From Fasciola hepatica (taxonomy: Eukaryota > Platyhelminthes > Trematoda > Plagiorchiida > Fasciolidae), in NCBI GenBank assembly GCA_948099385.1, contig CANUEZ040000020.1, forward strand, positions 5,488,501-5,552,500: a DNA stretch of 64,000 bases. Reading direction: 5' to 3'. The notes beneath the pieces are model-generated. The model saw nothing but the letters and a program-made list of their open reading frames with translations. It was not told the DNA's origin and ran no database searches. Position numbers and translations under genes: made by a program. Shown one piece after another: positions 1 through 11,509 of this stretch. Each line of letters opens with the position of its first letter. Position 1 is the stretch's first letter.

Positions 1-900
1 CCGGTCCTGCGAATCAAACGCTCAGAGTGATGGCAATCTACGAGCTTTGGTAGTTGTACTGGTTATCCCTCATAACTAACAGCATATGGGAGACGGAACG
101 AGCCAATGGCCAGAGCTGACAAGCCGGAACGCCCCTTGCCGCTAGAGCCGAGTGCCGTCAGATGCCGATGCTGTCGTGTCTGCCGGTACCAGGTGGACTC
201 AAACAAATGGACTTCAAACAGCCGGCTGATTGAAGGAACTGAAGCCAATCTGTGTTCCTGAACTATCGAAGAGCCTGGTCAGAGCTTGATTGACTGGCTC
301 CGTACCTTGACGGATGACTGATGAGATTCACCCAAATGTCCTACAAGACTTTTAAAATAGGCCCATGTATCCGACCGATTAAGACTATCATGCTGCACTG
401 AATAAATCCTGTCTGGATATGTGCAAGTATTTTGTGGTAAAATCGCCCTGACTAAAAACTACTTTATGTGACTGAGGAGGAAGATTCAAAAAACGTTTGC
501 ATGTGGATAGAGAAGGACCCGGTACTGGAATTGGATGCTCCTGAGGGGCGATTGTCATTCCCAAGTAGACCTAAGACGCACTTGAGCTCTGAGCTGGCAG
601 TTCCATTCTGGTGAGTTTGGTGTCTGCGAAGCCTCTGCAGTGCTACTGATCCTGAAGAACTCGATGACCCAGAATAAGAAAAACCCTAATCTTGACGGGA
701 TCGATTGGCCTGCTTTCGAAGCACTCGTCTTGCACAGTATTTATTCTTCCCGAGCATTTTCTGTTCCTCCCTTCGGTTGCGCTTTTTGCTTGGAATATAA
801 CTGAGAAGTAGCTTGCTTCCGTTCCAGTCTAGTCGGTCCGTTACAGTGCTGGAGTCATGAACGTCAAAGCTTTCATATTTATTGCCGTCCAAGTTGGCAA
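1..900. other. Unassigned flank, no gene recognised
   Basis: Only short, unconvincing open frames occur here and none resembles a known family. The stretch ends exactly where the left arm of the large inverted duplication starts (base 901). A sequence near 318-345 contains CTGATGAG but lacks the rest of a hammerhead core. Confidence 0.5.
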
Positions 901-1084
901 GTTTATTTCAGTCCTGTTCCTCCAACGAAGCGAACATAAATGCAAGACCCAGGAAAGTTTTGGTTTAGGCCTGATACCCACAAATTAGTTCGAGGCGTCG
1001 AGAATCCTCTGGTTGGCAATGCAATACGCCAACTCAACAGTTTTGGTGAGTGCGACGTGTATGGTGAGATTGACTTAGCCGCCA

Positions 1085-1445
1085 CGGAATTTATGTGTAT
1101 TTTGCACTGATCACATTTCTTTTCCCCTGCACTAATTTCAGATGTTCAAGAAAAACAATCAAATACCCCTGAACATGTGTCTGAGCACCAACGTGAAACT
1201 TCGAGCATATTACCCCTTGTCCCGAAAGCTAGAGATCCATAAGTACGATGATGCCATTTGCCAAATGTACCTTTCTGCCTGTTATCCGTCTTCTTGCACT
1301 GCATGTGAGCTGTCGGTGAAAGGTGTGTTGTACTTTGGGCTGGCAATTGTTTATCGAGTAATAATCGAGTTTAACTTGGACCCATTTTAGACCGATGACA
1401 ACCTCGACTATTCGCCCACACCCACCTTGACAGCTACAAATATGG
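1085..1445 (+). repeat. Dispersed repeat, copy 1 (outer part of left arm)
   Basis: This block is clearly related to 62985-63255 (shared runs such as CGTGAAACTTCGA, GAGCTGTC and GGACCCATTTTAGACCGAT) and is mirrored in the right arm at 11711-12071. In the third copy it lies just past the end of the gypsy-B pol and a polypurine run, so it may be gypsy-B LTR or 3' sequence. An 82-codon frame crosses it but it matches nothing and is unlikely to be coding. Confidence 0.7.
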
Positions 1446-1646
1446 GGGAAGGGATGGAATTCCTCCTCGATGGTAACACTTGAAGGAGAGACCACATGAC
1501 TGCTTTGAAGAAGATGCACTGGAAGTTCAAACGCGGCTTCCTTATTTTGGTTTTAATGCCCAGATGTCAGTTTACTGCGAACGGAACGGCCACTCTTCCC
1601 CCCGGAGTTTTCGATGACCCTGACCATCTAGGGCCAGGTCAGGACC

Positions 1647-2022
1647 TGTAAACACCGGCCGTGGAAAATCCCCACAAAACCACTGCAGTTTCCTTGTGTC
1701 CTTAACATCAGTCACCTATTTACACTATTTACTTGTTTTGTGCACTGTTTAATTTTTACGGAACATTGCTTGCTTGTTCGCGCCCAGTGCGATTCTCTGT
1801 AATATCCTTATCCTAGACATGCGTAAATCACGTGCTCCTAGCTCACACGCCGCAATTCAGTTCTCGTTTTATGAGTCCCTGCTAACTCATAATTGCGGTT
1901 TGAGTTTGTTCGGTGTCGTTCTCGATTCAAAAATCTAGTATCGCAGAACCTCACGGATAACCGCCCTTTGATTTCGGGATACGTTGTGAATTTGGCTACG
2001 CATTGCTCAAACGTGTGTTACA
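1647..2022 (+). repeat. LTR-like block A, 376 bp, Pao family
   Basis: The block starts TGTAAAC and ends GTGTTACA, the TG...CA form of a retroviral-type LTR. It is related along its whole length, at lower identity, to 4543-4918 (opposite orientation) and to about 8271-8646. It lies directly upstream of the gag remnant, as a 5' LTR would. The mirrored copy is 11134-11509. The lengths of A and B are both 376 bases by coordinate. Confidence 0.75.
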
Positions 2023-2160
2023 ACAATCAAATGTGCAATTTGGAACGAGAATAGAAATCAGTATGCCAAGAAAAGGATGGAAGCGATCGGAATCTGGACA
2101 AGAAGTAATATGACAAGTCACTGGGGAAGTTTTGGGTACCTTTGATTCCTTAGTTAATGT

Positions 2161-3443
2161 TAGATCGACCAGTCCTGTCAGTGCTGTTTCATGTGTTACT
2201 GAGGGCAATATGGATTGTTAGGATGTTGATCTGTATAGACTGAGGATATTAGACCTAGAACAACAAGTGTTATCGGCTAGACAACAGGCCCAGGAAGCGG
2301 AAGAGAAGCGTAGACAGAACAAGCGTGAGCAAAAGACCAACGACCACGACACTTCCGATAGATCAGGACACAACAAAATAGGAAACTCCACGCCGGTCAC
2401 CGAATATAAAACAACAACGATCGATTTGCCAAGAGTAGAAATGACGGTTCCCTAAGAGCGATCTGAACACTACTGCAAGTTTTGTCAAGCAGTTCGAGAT
2501 GTTCGTCGAAAATAAGGAAACCGACCCCGGGCAAAGGCTTCTCTACCTGACTCATTACTGTCGAGGCCGAGCAAGGAAAGCTATTGATGGGTGCCTTATG
2601 CTTGACCGGGAACAAGGCCACACACGAGCAAGGAAGATTTTGAGGGATCTGTTCGGCCATCCGTTCAAGGTAGCCCGTAATTTATTAGAGGACGTGATGG
2701 CAGAGGCAAAATGAACCAAGGGAGACGTCTGTACAATGGCCGACCTGGTGATCAAAATGCAGAACTGCTCAATAGCCCTCGACCATTTAGGTTACAGGGC
2801 TGACCTAGGTGCAATGCACACATTGGAGGGCATAGTCCGTCACCTCTCTCCCGAACTACAGGGTCAGTGGGCGAAAGAGGCGGAACGTGTAGGCCAAGAC
2901 GACTGTGAAGCTAACTTCGAAGACCTGACCGAACACTTGGACAGGCAAACCAAGGTAACCGACAGTAGATTTGGCCGACTTATCCGGGACGGCAACCGAG
3001 CAAACAAGTTTAGTACTAGCCAGGCCCAAAACACTGCTCGGGAACAGCCGAAATTTTAGCCATGGACCAATGCACACGTCATTTCACGCAAGGCCATAGT
3101 GCATCCAAGTTGCAGGCCCCGTGATACTAGCTATGGGCTTCTAGGATGCCCCAAGTTCGTCAACGCCACAATAGACAAACGTTGGGGACTGGCGAGGAAG
3201 ACAAGAGCGTGCTTTATGTGCCTCAACACCACGCACCGTGCGGCAGCTTGTAGAACAAGGAACATATGTGGTTACGAGGGCTGTGCGGGCAGACACCATC
3301 GCTGGTTGCACCAGGCGAGAGTAACTATACCCGAGACGAGTACCAGGCCCAGTGTGGTTTGTTCAACGTCGCGGTCTACCAGTAAACCGGTACGTTTAGG
3401 AGTCGTTGCCATGGGAGTGGTGACCCTAACTGGGGTGGTCTAA
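2161..3443 (+). pseudogene. BEL/Pao gag remnant (left arm)
   Basis: Frames at 2499-2714, 2736-3059 and 3099-3443 together give a Pao-type Gag: a capsid-like region with the FVENKETDPGQRLLYL block, then a zinc-knuckle region with CFMCLNTTHRAAAC followed by CGYEGC and HHRWLH. Gag would form the retrotransposon particle and bind RNA. A coiled, charged N-terminal part (2267-2455) precedes it. The gene is broken by a frameshift near 2450 and stops near 2712, 3057 and 3441. The same breaks are present in the mirrored copy, so decay came before duplication. The family call is firm from the zinc-knuckle pattern and the RT downstream. Confidence 0.8.
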
Positions 3444-4539
3444 GCATTGGCTTTCGCCGACAGTGGATCGGATACTACCCCGGTGAAAGAGCGGTTTTGC
3501 GACAAACGCCGGCTCGCTAAATATGCGACGTCGTTGGCAGTGAGTACGGTGGGCGGAACACAAGTAATGACTGCCGGCCGGTTGAGGTTGCAACTCATCT
3601 CTTTAGACACTATCGAGCAAATCGAGTCAACGGAGGCATTCACGTTAGCTGATCTCCCCATGTGAGCACCACGGTCGGTGAACGCAATTTTGACTAGATG
3701 GCCCCACCTGCAGGATGTAACCGTCATAGACTGGGAAGAGGACGAACTGGATCTCCTCATCGGCTGCGACGTACCAGAGGCACACTGGGTACTTGAACAG
3801 TGAGTGGACAACCATTGGGCACCTTTTACCGAACGTACAGCTCTGGGATGGATATTATATGATTCAGTAGGGGGACGCGGTTCCGTGAGTTACCTATCAG
3901 CCGAAAGGAACCGTATAGAGTATCAGTTGCAGCGGCTGTATGAAAAGGAGTTTCAGGACATCGGAGACGAGAGGCTATCGTTGTCGAAAGAGGATCACTT
4001 CGCTATTCAAACAGTGCGGCAAGGAACTGGGAGCCTTAAAATTAGTTCGAAGCTCCCCTCCCATGGCGCACACCAGGTGACCCTTGGGTTGACGACAGAA
4101 ACTATGCTATACAATGACTACTTCGACTGAGAGAACAATTCGTCCGAGAGCAGGATCTGTGGGAACGATATGCAGAATTAATGAAGCGAAACGAAGCTTT
4201 CGGATACGTTGAGAAAATGCCTGCAACCATCGACGGCCGGAAGGGGATCTGGATCTGGTTATCAACCCCAAGAAACCCGAAAAATTGCGAGTGGTGTTCG
4301 GCTGTGCGGCCACGTTCCAAGGCAAGTCGTTAAATGATCGCCTACTACAAAGGCCTGACTGGAACACGCCACCAATCGAAGTTTTGTGCCATTCCAGAGT
4401 GGTTGGAGTGGCCATTCCCGCCCATATCAGGGAAATGTTTCACCAGGTGAAAATACCGGTAGAAGAGCGAGATGCGTTGAGTTTTCTGTGGTGGGGAGGG
4501 AAGGATTAGGACAAAGCAGTGATAAATTATATGATGGCC
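3444..4539 (+). pseudogene. BEL/Pao protease and start of reverse transcriptase (left arm)
   Basis: An aspartic-protease-like start (FADSGSDTTPVKER, 3449-3490) is followed by the linker typical of Pao (FTERTALGWILYDS, about 3825-3865). The first RT blocks follow (RVVFGCAATFQGKSLNDRLL, then VAIPAHIREMFHQV, then ERDALSFLWW). In Pao RT the block before MFHQV normally reads aDI. Here codon 4423-4425 is CAT (His), so a catalytic aspartate is lost. Stops and frameshifts occur at 3663, 3801, 4130 and 4507. RT ends abruptly at 4542, where LTR-like block B begins; its continuation is found only in the spacer. Confidence 0.8.
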
Positions 4540-4542
4540 GTC

Positions 4543-4918
4543 TGTAACACACGTTTGAGCAATGAGTAGCCAAATTCACAACGGATCCCGAAATCAAAAG
4601 GCGATTATCCGTGATATTCTACGATACTGGATTAGTGAATGAACAGCGACACCAAAAAGATACAAACCTCAATAATGAGATCACAAGGACTCAAAAACGA
4701 GAAACCGAATTGCGGCGTGCGTGCAAGGAGCACGTGCGTCACGCAGGTCCAAAACGAGGATGTGACAAAGTAGCGCTCTGGGCGCGAACAAACAACAATT
4801 GGTCCATAGAAACAAACAGTTCGTAAAGACACGTCAATAGTGTAAGCAAGTGAGTGATGTTAAGAAAAGCATTGAACAGCAAAAGTTTAAGGGGATTTTC
4901 CACGACCGGTCGTTGCAC
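4543..4918 (-). repeat. LTR-like block B, minus orientation (left arm)
   Basis: Read on the minus strand this starts TGCAACGACC and ends GTTACA, aligning with block A over 376 bases. The inner end contains the palindrome ACGACCGGTCGT. It faces block A head-on, so the left arm looks like gag-pol between two inverted LTR-like blocks. Its mirror (about 8271-8646) interrupts the RT gene in the right element, which suggests block B is a copied solo LTR and not a true 3' LTR. Confidence 0.7.
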
Positions 4919-5592
4919 CGCTCACTAAAATCCTCCTGAATCGTTGTCAGAGTCAAATGTTTCGTTTAAAATACTGATTCTTCCTGCCTACTTAGACCCT
5001 GCTGTCAGTGCGCGTACCTAATTCCTTGTCGTCAACGTTCGACTCACGTTTGCACTAGATCGGGTGGAAACATAGACGCGAGATTGTTTTACAACTTCCC
5101 TGAGAACGGCTGATCGATGGCGACCGTGAAGGGGAAACAAAGATGCAATCTTTGGGAGGGCCGTCCTTCCCTGGCTGTATGTTCTTGAGTGAGTGTTTGT
5201 GTTTAATGTAAAGGCAGCTACTTCCACATATGCGACAGAACTTCAGAAACGTCAAAAAACCGGAGAACCCTGCCACATTTTTGATGGGGGTTATGAGGTA
5301 TAGTGTGCATCGGGTAAGTGCGTATTTGTCTGGATGCATAGTGTAATCGCATGTTGTACCACATATCGGAAAAACCTTCCGTAACACAAACGAAAGACTG
5401 TGAGCACTGTAACGTGTTTGACGGAGACCATGTGGTATAACGAGCAAAATGTAGGCGAGTGTGCGTCGGGGTGAATGATGGCTCGATACTAGAGTATGTA
5501 GAGATTGCTTCCGCATATGGGATTTCTTTACCCACCTCCAAGACGGCTGCGGAATAGTCTGCTGGGCCTCCGTGTCATCAGTTTCTTCGTTT
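4919..5592. other. Spacer: region 3' of Pao integrase
   Basis: On the minus strand this follows the integrase C-terminus. No conserved protein is recognisable although a frame stays open from 5672 to 5055. It may hold 3' untranslated sequence of the minus-strand Pao element; I could not identify a matching 3' LTR inside it. Confidence 0.4.
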
Positions 5593-6740
5593 TTGCTCTC
5601 CAGTAGGCCAATATTGCGTACGCCATGGATTAGTGTTCCGTTGGCTGTCTTCACCTTCACAGTTCTTATCATTCCGTCACAGCTTCCGATGGTCTACATA
5701 ACCACTCCCCAAGGCCAGTTGCTGGAACGCGCGTGTTCGTCTGCGATCATCACCACATCCCCAACCTTGAATGGTCTTGTTTTGACCAGCCACTTCTGTC
5801 GAGCTTGCAGAGTCGGTAGGTACTCCCGCAGCCATCGCTTACATAAAACCGTATCAAGATAGCTTGCCTGCTTTTATCCGTGGAGGTAGCTTCCACGAAG
5901 CTTTATCGGTCTTTGGAAACCCGCTTTCGACTTTTAGGTCGATAAGTCGTTCGGGGTGAGCGCCAGACGGGTGGGGTAGCCATTGGTTACTTGAACCAGT
6001 GGGCGGTTGTTCAGAATTCCCTCGACCTCAGTCATGACGGTGTTCAACGTCTCGTCGTCGGGGGGCTATTGCTCAATGATCGACAGAAGTATCCGCCTGG
6101 TGGACCGGATCATGCGTTCACATACGCCGCCGCATTTGCTGGCCTGCGGGGGTTTGAAATGCCATCGTGTGCCGTAGGCGACGGTTCGATCTTGCAGTTT
6201 GTCCTCGTTTATGTTCCTGTGCCAACGTTGCAATTCCCGGTGAGCGCCCACAAAGTTCGACCCATTGTCTGAATATATATATGAAGGTACGCCTCTTCGG
6301 TTGATGAAGCGCCGCAAGGCCCGTAGGAGAGGGTCGGTTGTCGTTGGATGCGCAATTTCTAAGTGCACCGCGCGTGACTTCACGCACGTCATGATACATC
6401 CGTATCGCTTTTCTGATCTCTTCCCGCACTTGACCCACAAGAGCTCGAATTAGTCCAACCCGGTTTCGCTGAACGGCCACCAGCCCACAGTCACCCTGCA
6501 TTCTTGCAGCGGAGCCACGTGTTGTTTTCCCGCTGCAGCATTGCGTCTCCTACTATGTTCACAACGTCCGATTACGCGTTTAACAGTCGCTCTGCCTCTA
6601 AGCAACAAAAGGCGCTTCCGGATGACGCTCGTCACGTGACTTTCCCCGGCATGTCCCTCCACGGCGTGGACGTGTTGGAGCATTAGCTCTATCACAGGTT
6701 GTCGAGCCGACAGCAATATGGGTTATTTCGTGTCAAAGCT
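5593..6740 (-). pseudogene. BEL/Pao integrase remnant
   Basis: On the minus strand the order is: an HHCC-like zinc region (6716-6500: HVHAVEGHAGESH, then RCEHSRRR), the DDE core (6440-6066: KSRAVHLEIAH, SDNGSNFVG and GGVCERMIRSTRR, with the D of SDNG and the E of CERM visible), and a C-terminal part (IRTVKVKTANG, near 5670). These are the Pao integrase blocks that insert the cDNA. Several frames are needed to read it, so it is broken. It belongs to the same minus-strand element as the right-arm gag and RT and lies entirely in the non-duplicated spacer, so only one copy exists. Confidence 0.8.
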
Positions 6741-7844
6741 CAGATGAGCGTTGGTCAGCCTGCCGTCTACCCGCAGTAGTCCGTTAATGAGTCTGGGTTT
6801 TGAATGCTTCAAGTTGCCTCTCGGAGATGATATTCATTTGTTGATTGGTCCCACTTCTTCCGCTCTCTCCAGCTATCGGGCTAAAGCCCCACGTTGCACC
6901 ATCTTGAAATTAACGTATTCTGCGGCCCGTACTTTATCGGGACTTATAGGACCCACGCGTACCTTGTAGGAGGGCGGACCTCTTTCGTGACCTGCAAATT
7001 TTCCCTGAACCTGGTCAACCAAACTCGTGAACAAGGTGCCTTCATCCAGGATGAAAACCTGACCAATCAGGACAAAATGATTGACGCTTCGACGACCGTG
7101 GCCGTCATCACCACGCCTTTAATCTCCAGTTTCAATTCCGGAGGGGGTTGAGGCCATGCACCGGCCAGTCCCGTTTAAGCATTTGCAGAAACTTCAGTCC
7201 CCTGTCCACGTGTAGATTTGCCGGAAGTTGGTCGCACCCCGGGAGCACAGATCGGCTGGGTTATCGCCAGACCTGACATGCTTTCACTGGTTCATGGCCG
7301 ATTCGTCGCGGATGATCGTTGGCCAGTTAGCCAGGAAAGTACCAAAACGGCTCCGGACGTTGTTAATGTAGTACAGTATTATCGTCCAGTCCGCCCAAAA
7401 ACTAGCCGACCAGATGTAGAAGTCGAAATGTCTCTTCACCGCTTGTACCGCCCTGACCGCTAACATGGCTGTGCTGAGTTCAAGGGGCGGGTTTGAAACC
7501 GACTTCAGTGGAGCAACGCGGGCTTTGGCGAACAGGATCTTCGTAGTATGTGGTCCATCTCCTGTGCACCATCGTCCGTACACCACAGCTCCATAACCGA
7601 ATTCGGATGCGTCGGAAAAGGCATGTGGTTCTCCTGTTCGCGTCGCATGACCAGGAGGCAAACATCGTGGAATCCTTTTGTCCCCTAGTTTCGTCAAGGT
7701 GTTCAGAAGTTCTTCCCAGTCCAGCCGGTCTTCTCGGCTTAGTGGCTGGTCCCAATAGACTTTCTTACAGCAGAGCCGCTGCAGCAGAATCTTTTCGGGC
7801 AGCAGCCAGGGAGAGACAAAACTGAAAAGGGCCGAACAGACTAG
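6741..7844 (-). pseudogene. BEL/Pao RNase H and tether remnant
   Basis: The frame 7697-7284 reads HAFSDASEFGYGAVVYGR (RNase H start with SDAS), then LELSTAMLAVRAVQAVK and SFWADWTIILYYIN, matching the Pao RNase H that degrades the RNA template. Upstream (toward 7844) is the connection region with LLPEKILLQRLCCKK. Downstream (toward 7220) is HVRSGDNPADLCSRG, the usual block before integrase. Stops and frameshifts are scattered through it. Neighbours on the same strand are RT (above) and integrase (below). Confidence 0.8.
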
Positions 7845-8274
7845 AGGCAGCGAATAGTATGCCTCAACGGGTTACTGGCAGCTCGGGAACGTTTAGCTCG
7901 GTAACAAAGTCGTCCGTTTCCGCATCCCATTGTACCCCTTGAGTGCGTCCGGCGGGGAGTGGAGAGCCGTGCAAATCTCTAATCTTTTCAGCCCTCCCGT
8001 GGTACTGAATGGCATCGAGCACCTCTTAAGCGTTCAACATCCATTTCGTCAGATGGAAGCCGCCCTATTATGGCAAACTTGTTAGGCCCCTGAACCGCGC
8101 TGGGGCCGAGTCTACATCAGCAAATGACCGAAGATGGTCGTCGACGTAGAAGCTACTGCTGATGCTAGCTAACACCGACCGGTGGGCCAAATCTCCATGT
8201 TTGTTTGCTGATTCTCCAAGGGCGTGGTTCGCACAGAAAAGTGAAGATATGGCTCCGAAGAGGTTGAACTGGGT
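7845..8274 (-). pseudogene. BEL/Pao reverse transcriptase, C-terminal half
   Basis: Starting directly at the junction with LTR-like block B', the minus strand reads TQFNLFGAISSLFCANHALG and then SSFYVDDHLRSFAD. This holds the YVDD catalytic box. Later come GGFHLTKWMLN and QGVQWDAETDDF, normal for Pao RT palm and thumb. It continues the RT that stops at INYMMAV on the other side of block B', so one RT gene was split by the insertion. In-frame stops are present near 8070 and 7870. Confidence 0.8.
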
Positions 8275-8646
8275 AACGACCGGTCGTGGAAAATCCCCTT
8301 AAACTTTTGCTGTTCAATGCTTTTCTTAACATCACTCACTTGCTTACACTATTGACGTGTCTTTACGAACTGTTTGTTTCTATGGACCAATTGTTGTTTG
8401 TTCGCGCCCAGAGCGCTACTTTGTCACATCCTCGTTTTGGACCTGCGTGACGCACGTGCTCCTTGCACGCACGCCGCAATTCGGTTTCTCGTTTTTGAGT
8501 CCTTGTGATCTCATTATTGAGGTTTGTATCTTTTTGGTGTCGCTGTTCATTCACTAATCCAGTATCGTAGAATATCACGGATAATCGCCTTTTGATTTCG
8601 GGATCCGTTGTGAATTTGGCTACTCATTGCTCAAACGTGTGTTACA
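8271..8646 (+). repeat. LTR-like block B', inserted inside the Pao RT gene
   Basis: This is the mirror of 4543-4918. Its plus orientation opposes the minus-strand element. RT sequence abuts it on both sides (…VINYMMAV on one side, TQFNLFGAIS on the other), so it reads as a solo LTR insertion. I could not see a clear target duplication. The first three bases (GGG or GGT) differ from the TGC of the left copy because the inverted homology ends at 8275. Confidence 0.7.
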
Positions 8647-9712
8647 GACGGCCATCATATAATTTATCACTGCTTTGTCCTAATCCTTCCCTCCCCACCA
8701 CAGAAAACTCAACGCATCTCGCTCTTCTACCGGTATTTTCACCTGGTGAAACATTTCCCTGGAATGGCACAAAACTTCGATTGGTGGCGTGTTCCAGTCA
8801 GGCCCTTGTAGTAGGCGATCATTTAACGACTTGCCTTGGAACGTGGCCGCACAGCCGAACACCACTCGCAATTTTTCGGGTTTCTTGGGGTTGATAACCA
8901 GATCCAGATCCCCTTCCGGCCGTCGATGGTTGCAGGCATTTTCTCAACGTATCCGAAAGCTTCGTTTCGCTTCATTAATTCTGCATATCGTTCCCACAGA
9001 TCCTGCTCTCGGACGAATTGTTCTCTCAGTCGAAGTAGTCATTGTATAGCATAGTTTCTGTCGTCAACCCAAGGGTCACCTGGTGTGCGCCATGGGAGGG
9101 GAGCTTCGAACTAATTTTAAGGCTCCCAGTTCCTTGCCGCACTGTTTGAATAGCGAAGTGATCCTCTTTCGACAACGATAGCCTCTCGTCTCCGATGTCC
9201 TGAAACTCCTTTTCATACAGCCGCTGCAACTGATACTCTATACGGTTCCTTTCGGCTGATAGGTAACTCACGGAACCGCGTCCCCCTACTGAATCATATA
9301 ATATCCATCCCAGAGCTGTACGTTCGGTAAAAGGTGCCCAATGGTTGTCCACTCACTGTTCAAGTACCCAGTGTGCCTCTGGTACGTCGCAGCCGATGAG
9401 GAGATCCAGTTCGTCCTCTTCCCAGTCTATGACGGTTACATCCTGCAGGTGGGGCCATCTAGTCAAAATTGCGTTCACCGACCGTGGTGCTCACATGGGG
9501 AGATCAGCTAACGTGAATGCCTCCGTTGACTCGATTTGCTCGATAGTGTCTAAAGAGATGAGTTGCAACCTCAACCGGCCGGCAGTCATTACTTGTGTTC
9601 CGTCGACCGTACTCACTGCCAACGACGTCGCACATTTAGCGAGCCGGCGTTTGTCGCAAAACCGCTCTTTCACCGGGGTAGTATCCGATCCACTGTCGGC
9701 GAAAGCCAATGC
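8647..9712 (-). pseudogene. BEL/Pao protease and RT start (right arm)
   Basis: Mirror of 3444-4539 with the same stops: protease start FADSGSDTTPVKER (9709 down), linker GWILYDSVGG, then RVVFGCAATFQGKSLNDRLL. A 33-base in-frame deletion near 8759 removes the block that carries the first catalytic aspartate position of RT, joining LCHSR directly to EMFHQV. The gene continues beyond the block B' insertion into 7845-8274. Confidence 0.8.
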
Positions 9713-10995
9713 TTAGACCACCCCAGTTAGGGTCACCACTCCCATGGCAACGACTCCTAAACGTACCGGTTTACTGGTAGACCGCGACGTTGAACAAACC
9801 ACACTGGGCCTGGTACTCGTCTCGGGTATAGTTACTCTCGCCTGGTGCAACCAGCGATGGTGTCTGCCCGCACAGCCCTCGTAACCACATATGTTCCTTG
9901 TTCTACAAGCTGCCGCACGGTGCGTGGTGTTGAGGCATATAAAGCACGCTCTTGTCTTCCTCGCCAGTCCCCAACGTTTGTCTATTGTGGCGTTGACGAA
10001 CTTGGGGCATCCTAGAAGCCCATAGCTAGTATCACGGGGCCTGCAACTTGGATGCACTATGGCCTTGCGTGAAATGACGTGTGCATTGGTCCATGGCTAA
10101 AATTTCGGCTGTTCCCGAGCAGTGTTTTGGGCCTGGCTAGTACTAAACTTGTTTGCTCGGTTGCCGTCCCGGATAAGTCAGCCAAATCTACTGTCGGTTA
10201 CCTTGGTTTGCCTGTCCAAGTGTTCGGTCAGGTCTTCGAAGTTAGCTTCACGGTCGTCTTGGCCTACACGTTCCGCCTCTTTCGCCCACTGACCCTGTAG
10301 TTCGGGAGAGAGGTGACGGACTATGCCCTCCAATGTGTGCATTGCACCTAGGTCAGCCCTGTAACCTAAATGGTCGAGGGCTATTGAGCAGTTCTGCATT
10401 TTGATCACTAGGTCGGCCATTGTACAGACGTCTCCCTTGGTTCATTTTGCCTCTGCCATCACGTCCTCTAATAAATTACGGGCTACCTTGAACGGATGGC
10501 CGAACAGATCCCTCAAAATCTTCCTTGCTCGTGTGTGGCCTTGTTCCCGGTCAAGCATAAGGCACCCATCAATAGCTTTCCTTGCTCGGCCTCGACAGTA
10601 ATGAGTCAGGTAGAGAAGCCTTTGCCCGGGGTCGGTTTCCTTATTTTCGACGAACATCTCGAACTGCTTGACAAAACTTGCAGTAGTGTTCAGATCGCTC
10701 TTAGGGAACCGTCATTTCTACTCTTGGCAAATCGATCGTTGTTGTTTTATATTCGGTGACCGGCGTGGAGTTTCCTATTTTGTTGTGTCCTGATCTATCG
10801 GAAGTGTCGTGGTCGTTGGTCTTTTGCTCACGCTTGTTCTGTCTACGCTTCTCTTCCGCTTCCTGGGCCTGTTGTCTAGCCGATAACACTTGTTGTTCTA
10901 GGTCTAATATCCTCAGTCTATACAGATCAACATCCTAACAATCCATATTGCCCTCAGTAACACATGAAACAGCACTGACAGGACTGGTCGATCTA
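9713..10995 (-). pseudogene. BEL/Pao gag remnant (right arm)
   Basis: Mirror of 2161-3443 with the same frame breaks. The zinc knuckle reads CFICLNTTHRAAAC here (Met to Ile compared with the left arm). It belongs to the minus-strand element that runs 11509 to about 5593 and is the more complete of the two Pao copies: LTR, gag, protease, RT (split), RNase H, integrase. Confidence 0.8.
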
Positions 10996-11133
10996 ACATT
11001 AACTAAGGAATCAAAGGTACCCAAAACTTCCCCAGTGACTTGTCATATTACTTCTTGTCCAGATTCCGATCGCTTCCATCCTTTTCTTGGCATACTGATT
11101 TCTATTCTCGTTCCAAATTGCACATTTGATTGT

Positions 11134-11509
11134 TGTAACACACGTTTGAGCAATGCGTAGCCAAATTCACAACGTATCCCGAAATCAAAGGGCGGTTATC
11201 CGTGAGGTTCTGCGATACTAGATTTTTGAATCGAGAACGACACCGAACAAACTCAAACCGCAATTATGAGTTAGCAGGGACTCATAAAACGAGAACTGAA
11301 TTGCGGCGTGTGAGCTAGGAGCACGTGATTTACGCATGTCTAGGATAAGGATATTACAGAGAATCGCACTGGGCGCGAACAAGCAAGCAATGTTCCGTAA
11401 AAATTAAACAGTGCACAAAACAAGTAAATAGTGTAAATAGGTGACTGATGTTAAGGACACAAGGAAACTGCAGTGGTTTTGTGGGGATTTTCCACGGCCG
11501 GTGTTTACA
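11134..11509 (-). repeat. LTR-like block A' (right arm)
   Basis: Mirror of 1647-2022. It lies just upstream of gag on the minus strand, in the position of a 5' LTR. Confidence 0.75.

Larger units (their letters stand above)
901..4915 (+). repeat. Left arm of a 4-kb inverted duplication
   Basis: Bases 901-4915 are the reverse complement of 8275-12255. Paired coordinates sum to 13156 on the outer side and to 13189-13190 on the inner side, because the right arm lacks 33 bases and a further single-base indel. At least eight substitutions separate the arms, so they are nearly but not fully identical. The arm holds an outer repeat, an LTR-like block in plus orientation, BEL/Pao gag-protease-RT start, and an LTR-like block in minus orientation. 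Confidence 0.9.

Noticed and set aside
312..350. Possible hammerhead ribozyme (CTGATGAG followed by CCCAAAT)
   Set aside because: The downstream CGAAAC core and a pairing stem are absent, so the resemblance is limited to one half of the core.
1142..1390. Small secreted-protein gene with Cys residues
   Set aside because: It lies in a dispersed repeat; the third copy (62985-63255) does not conserve the frame.
4611..4832. Open frames on both strands in the LTR-like block B
   Set aside because: They are mirror images in the two arms, match nothing and are not conserved in block A.
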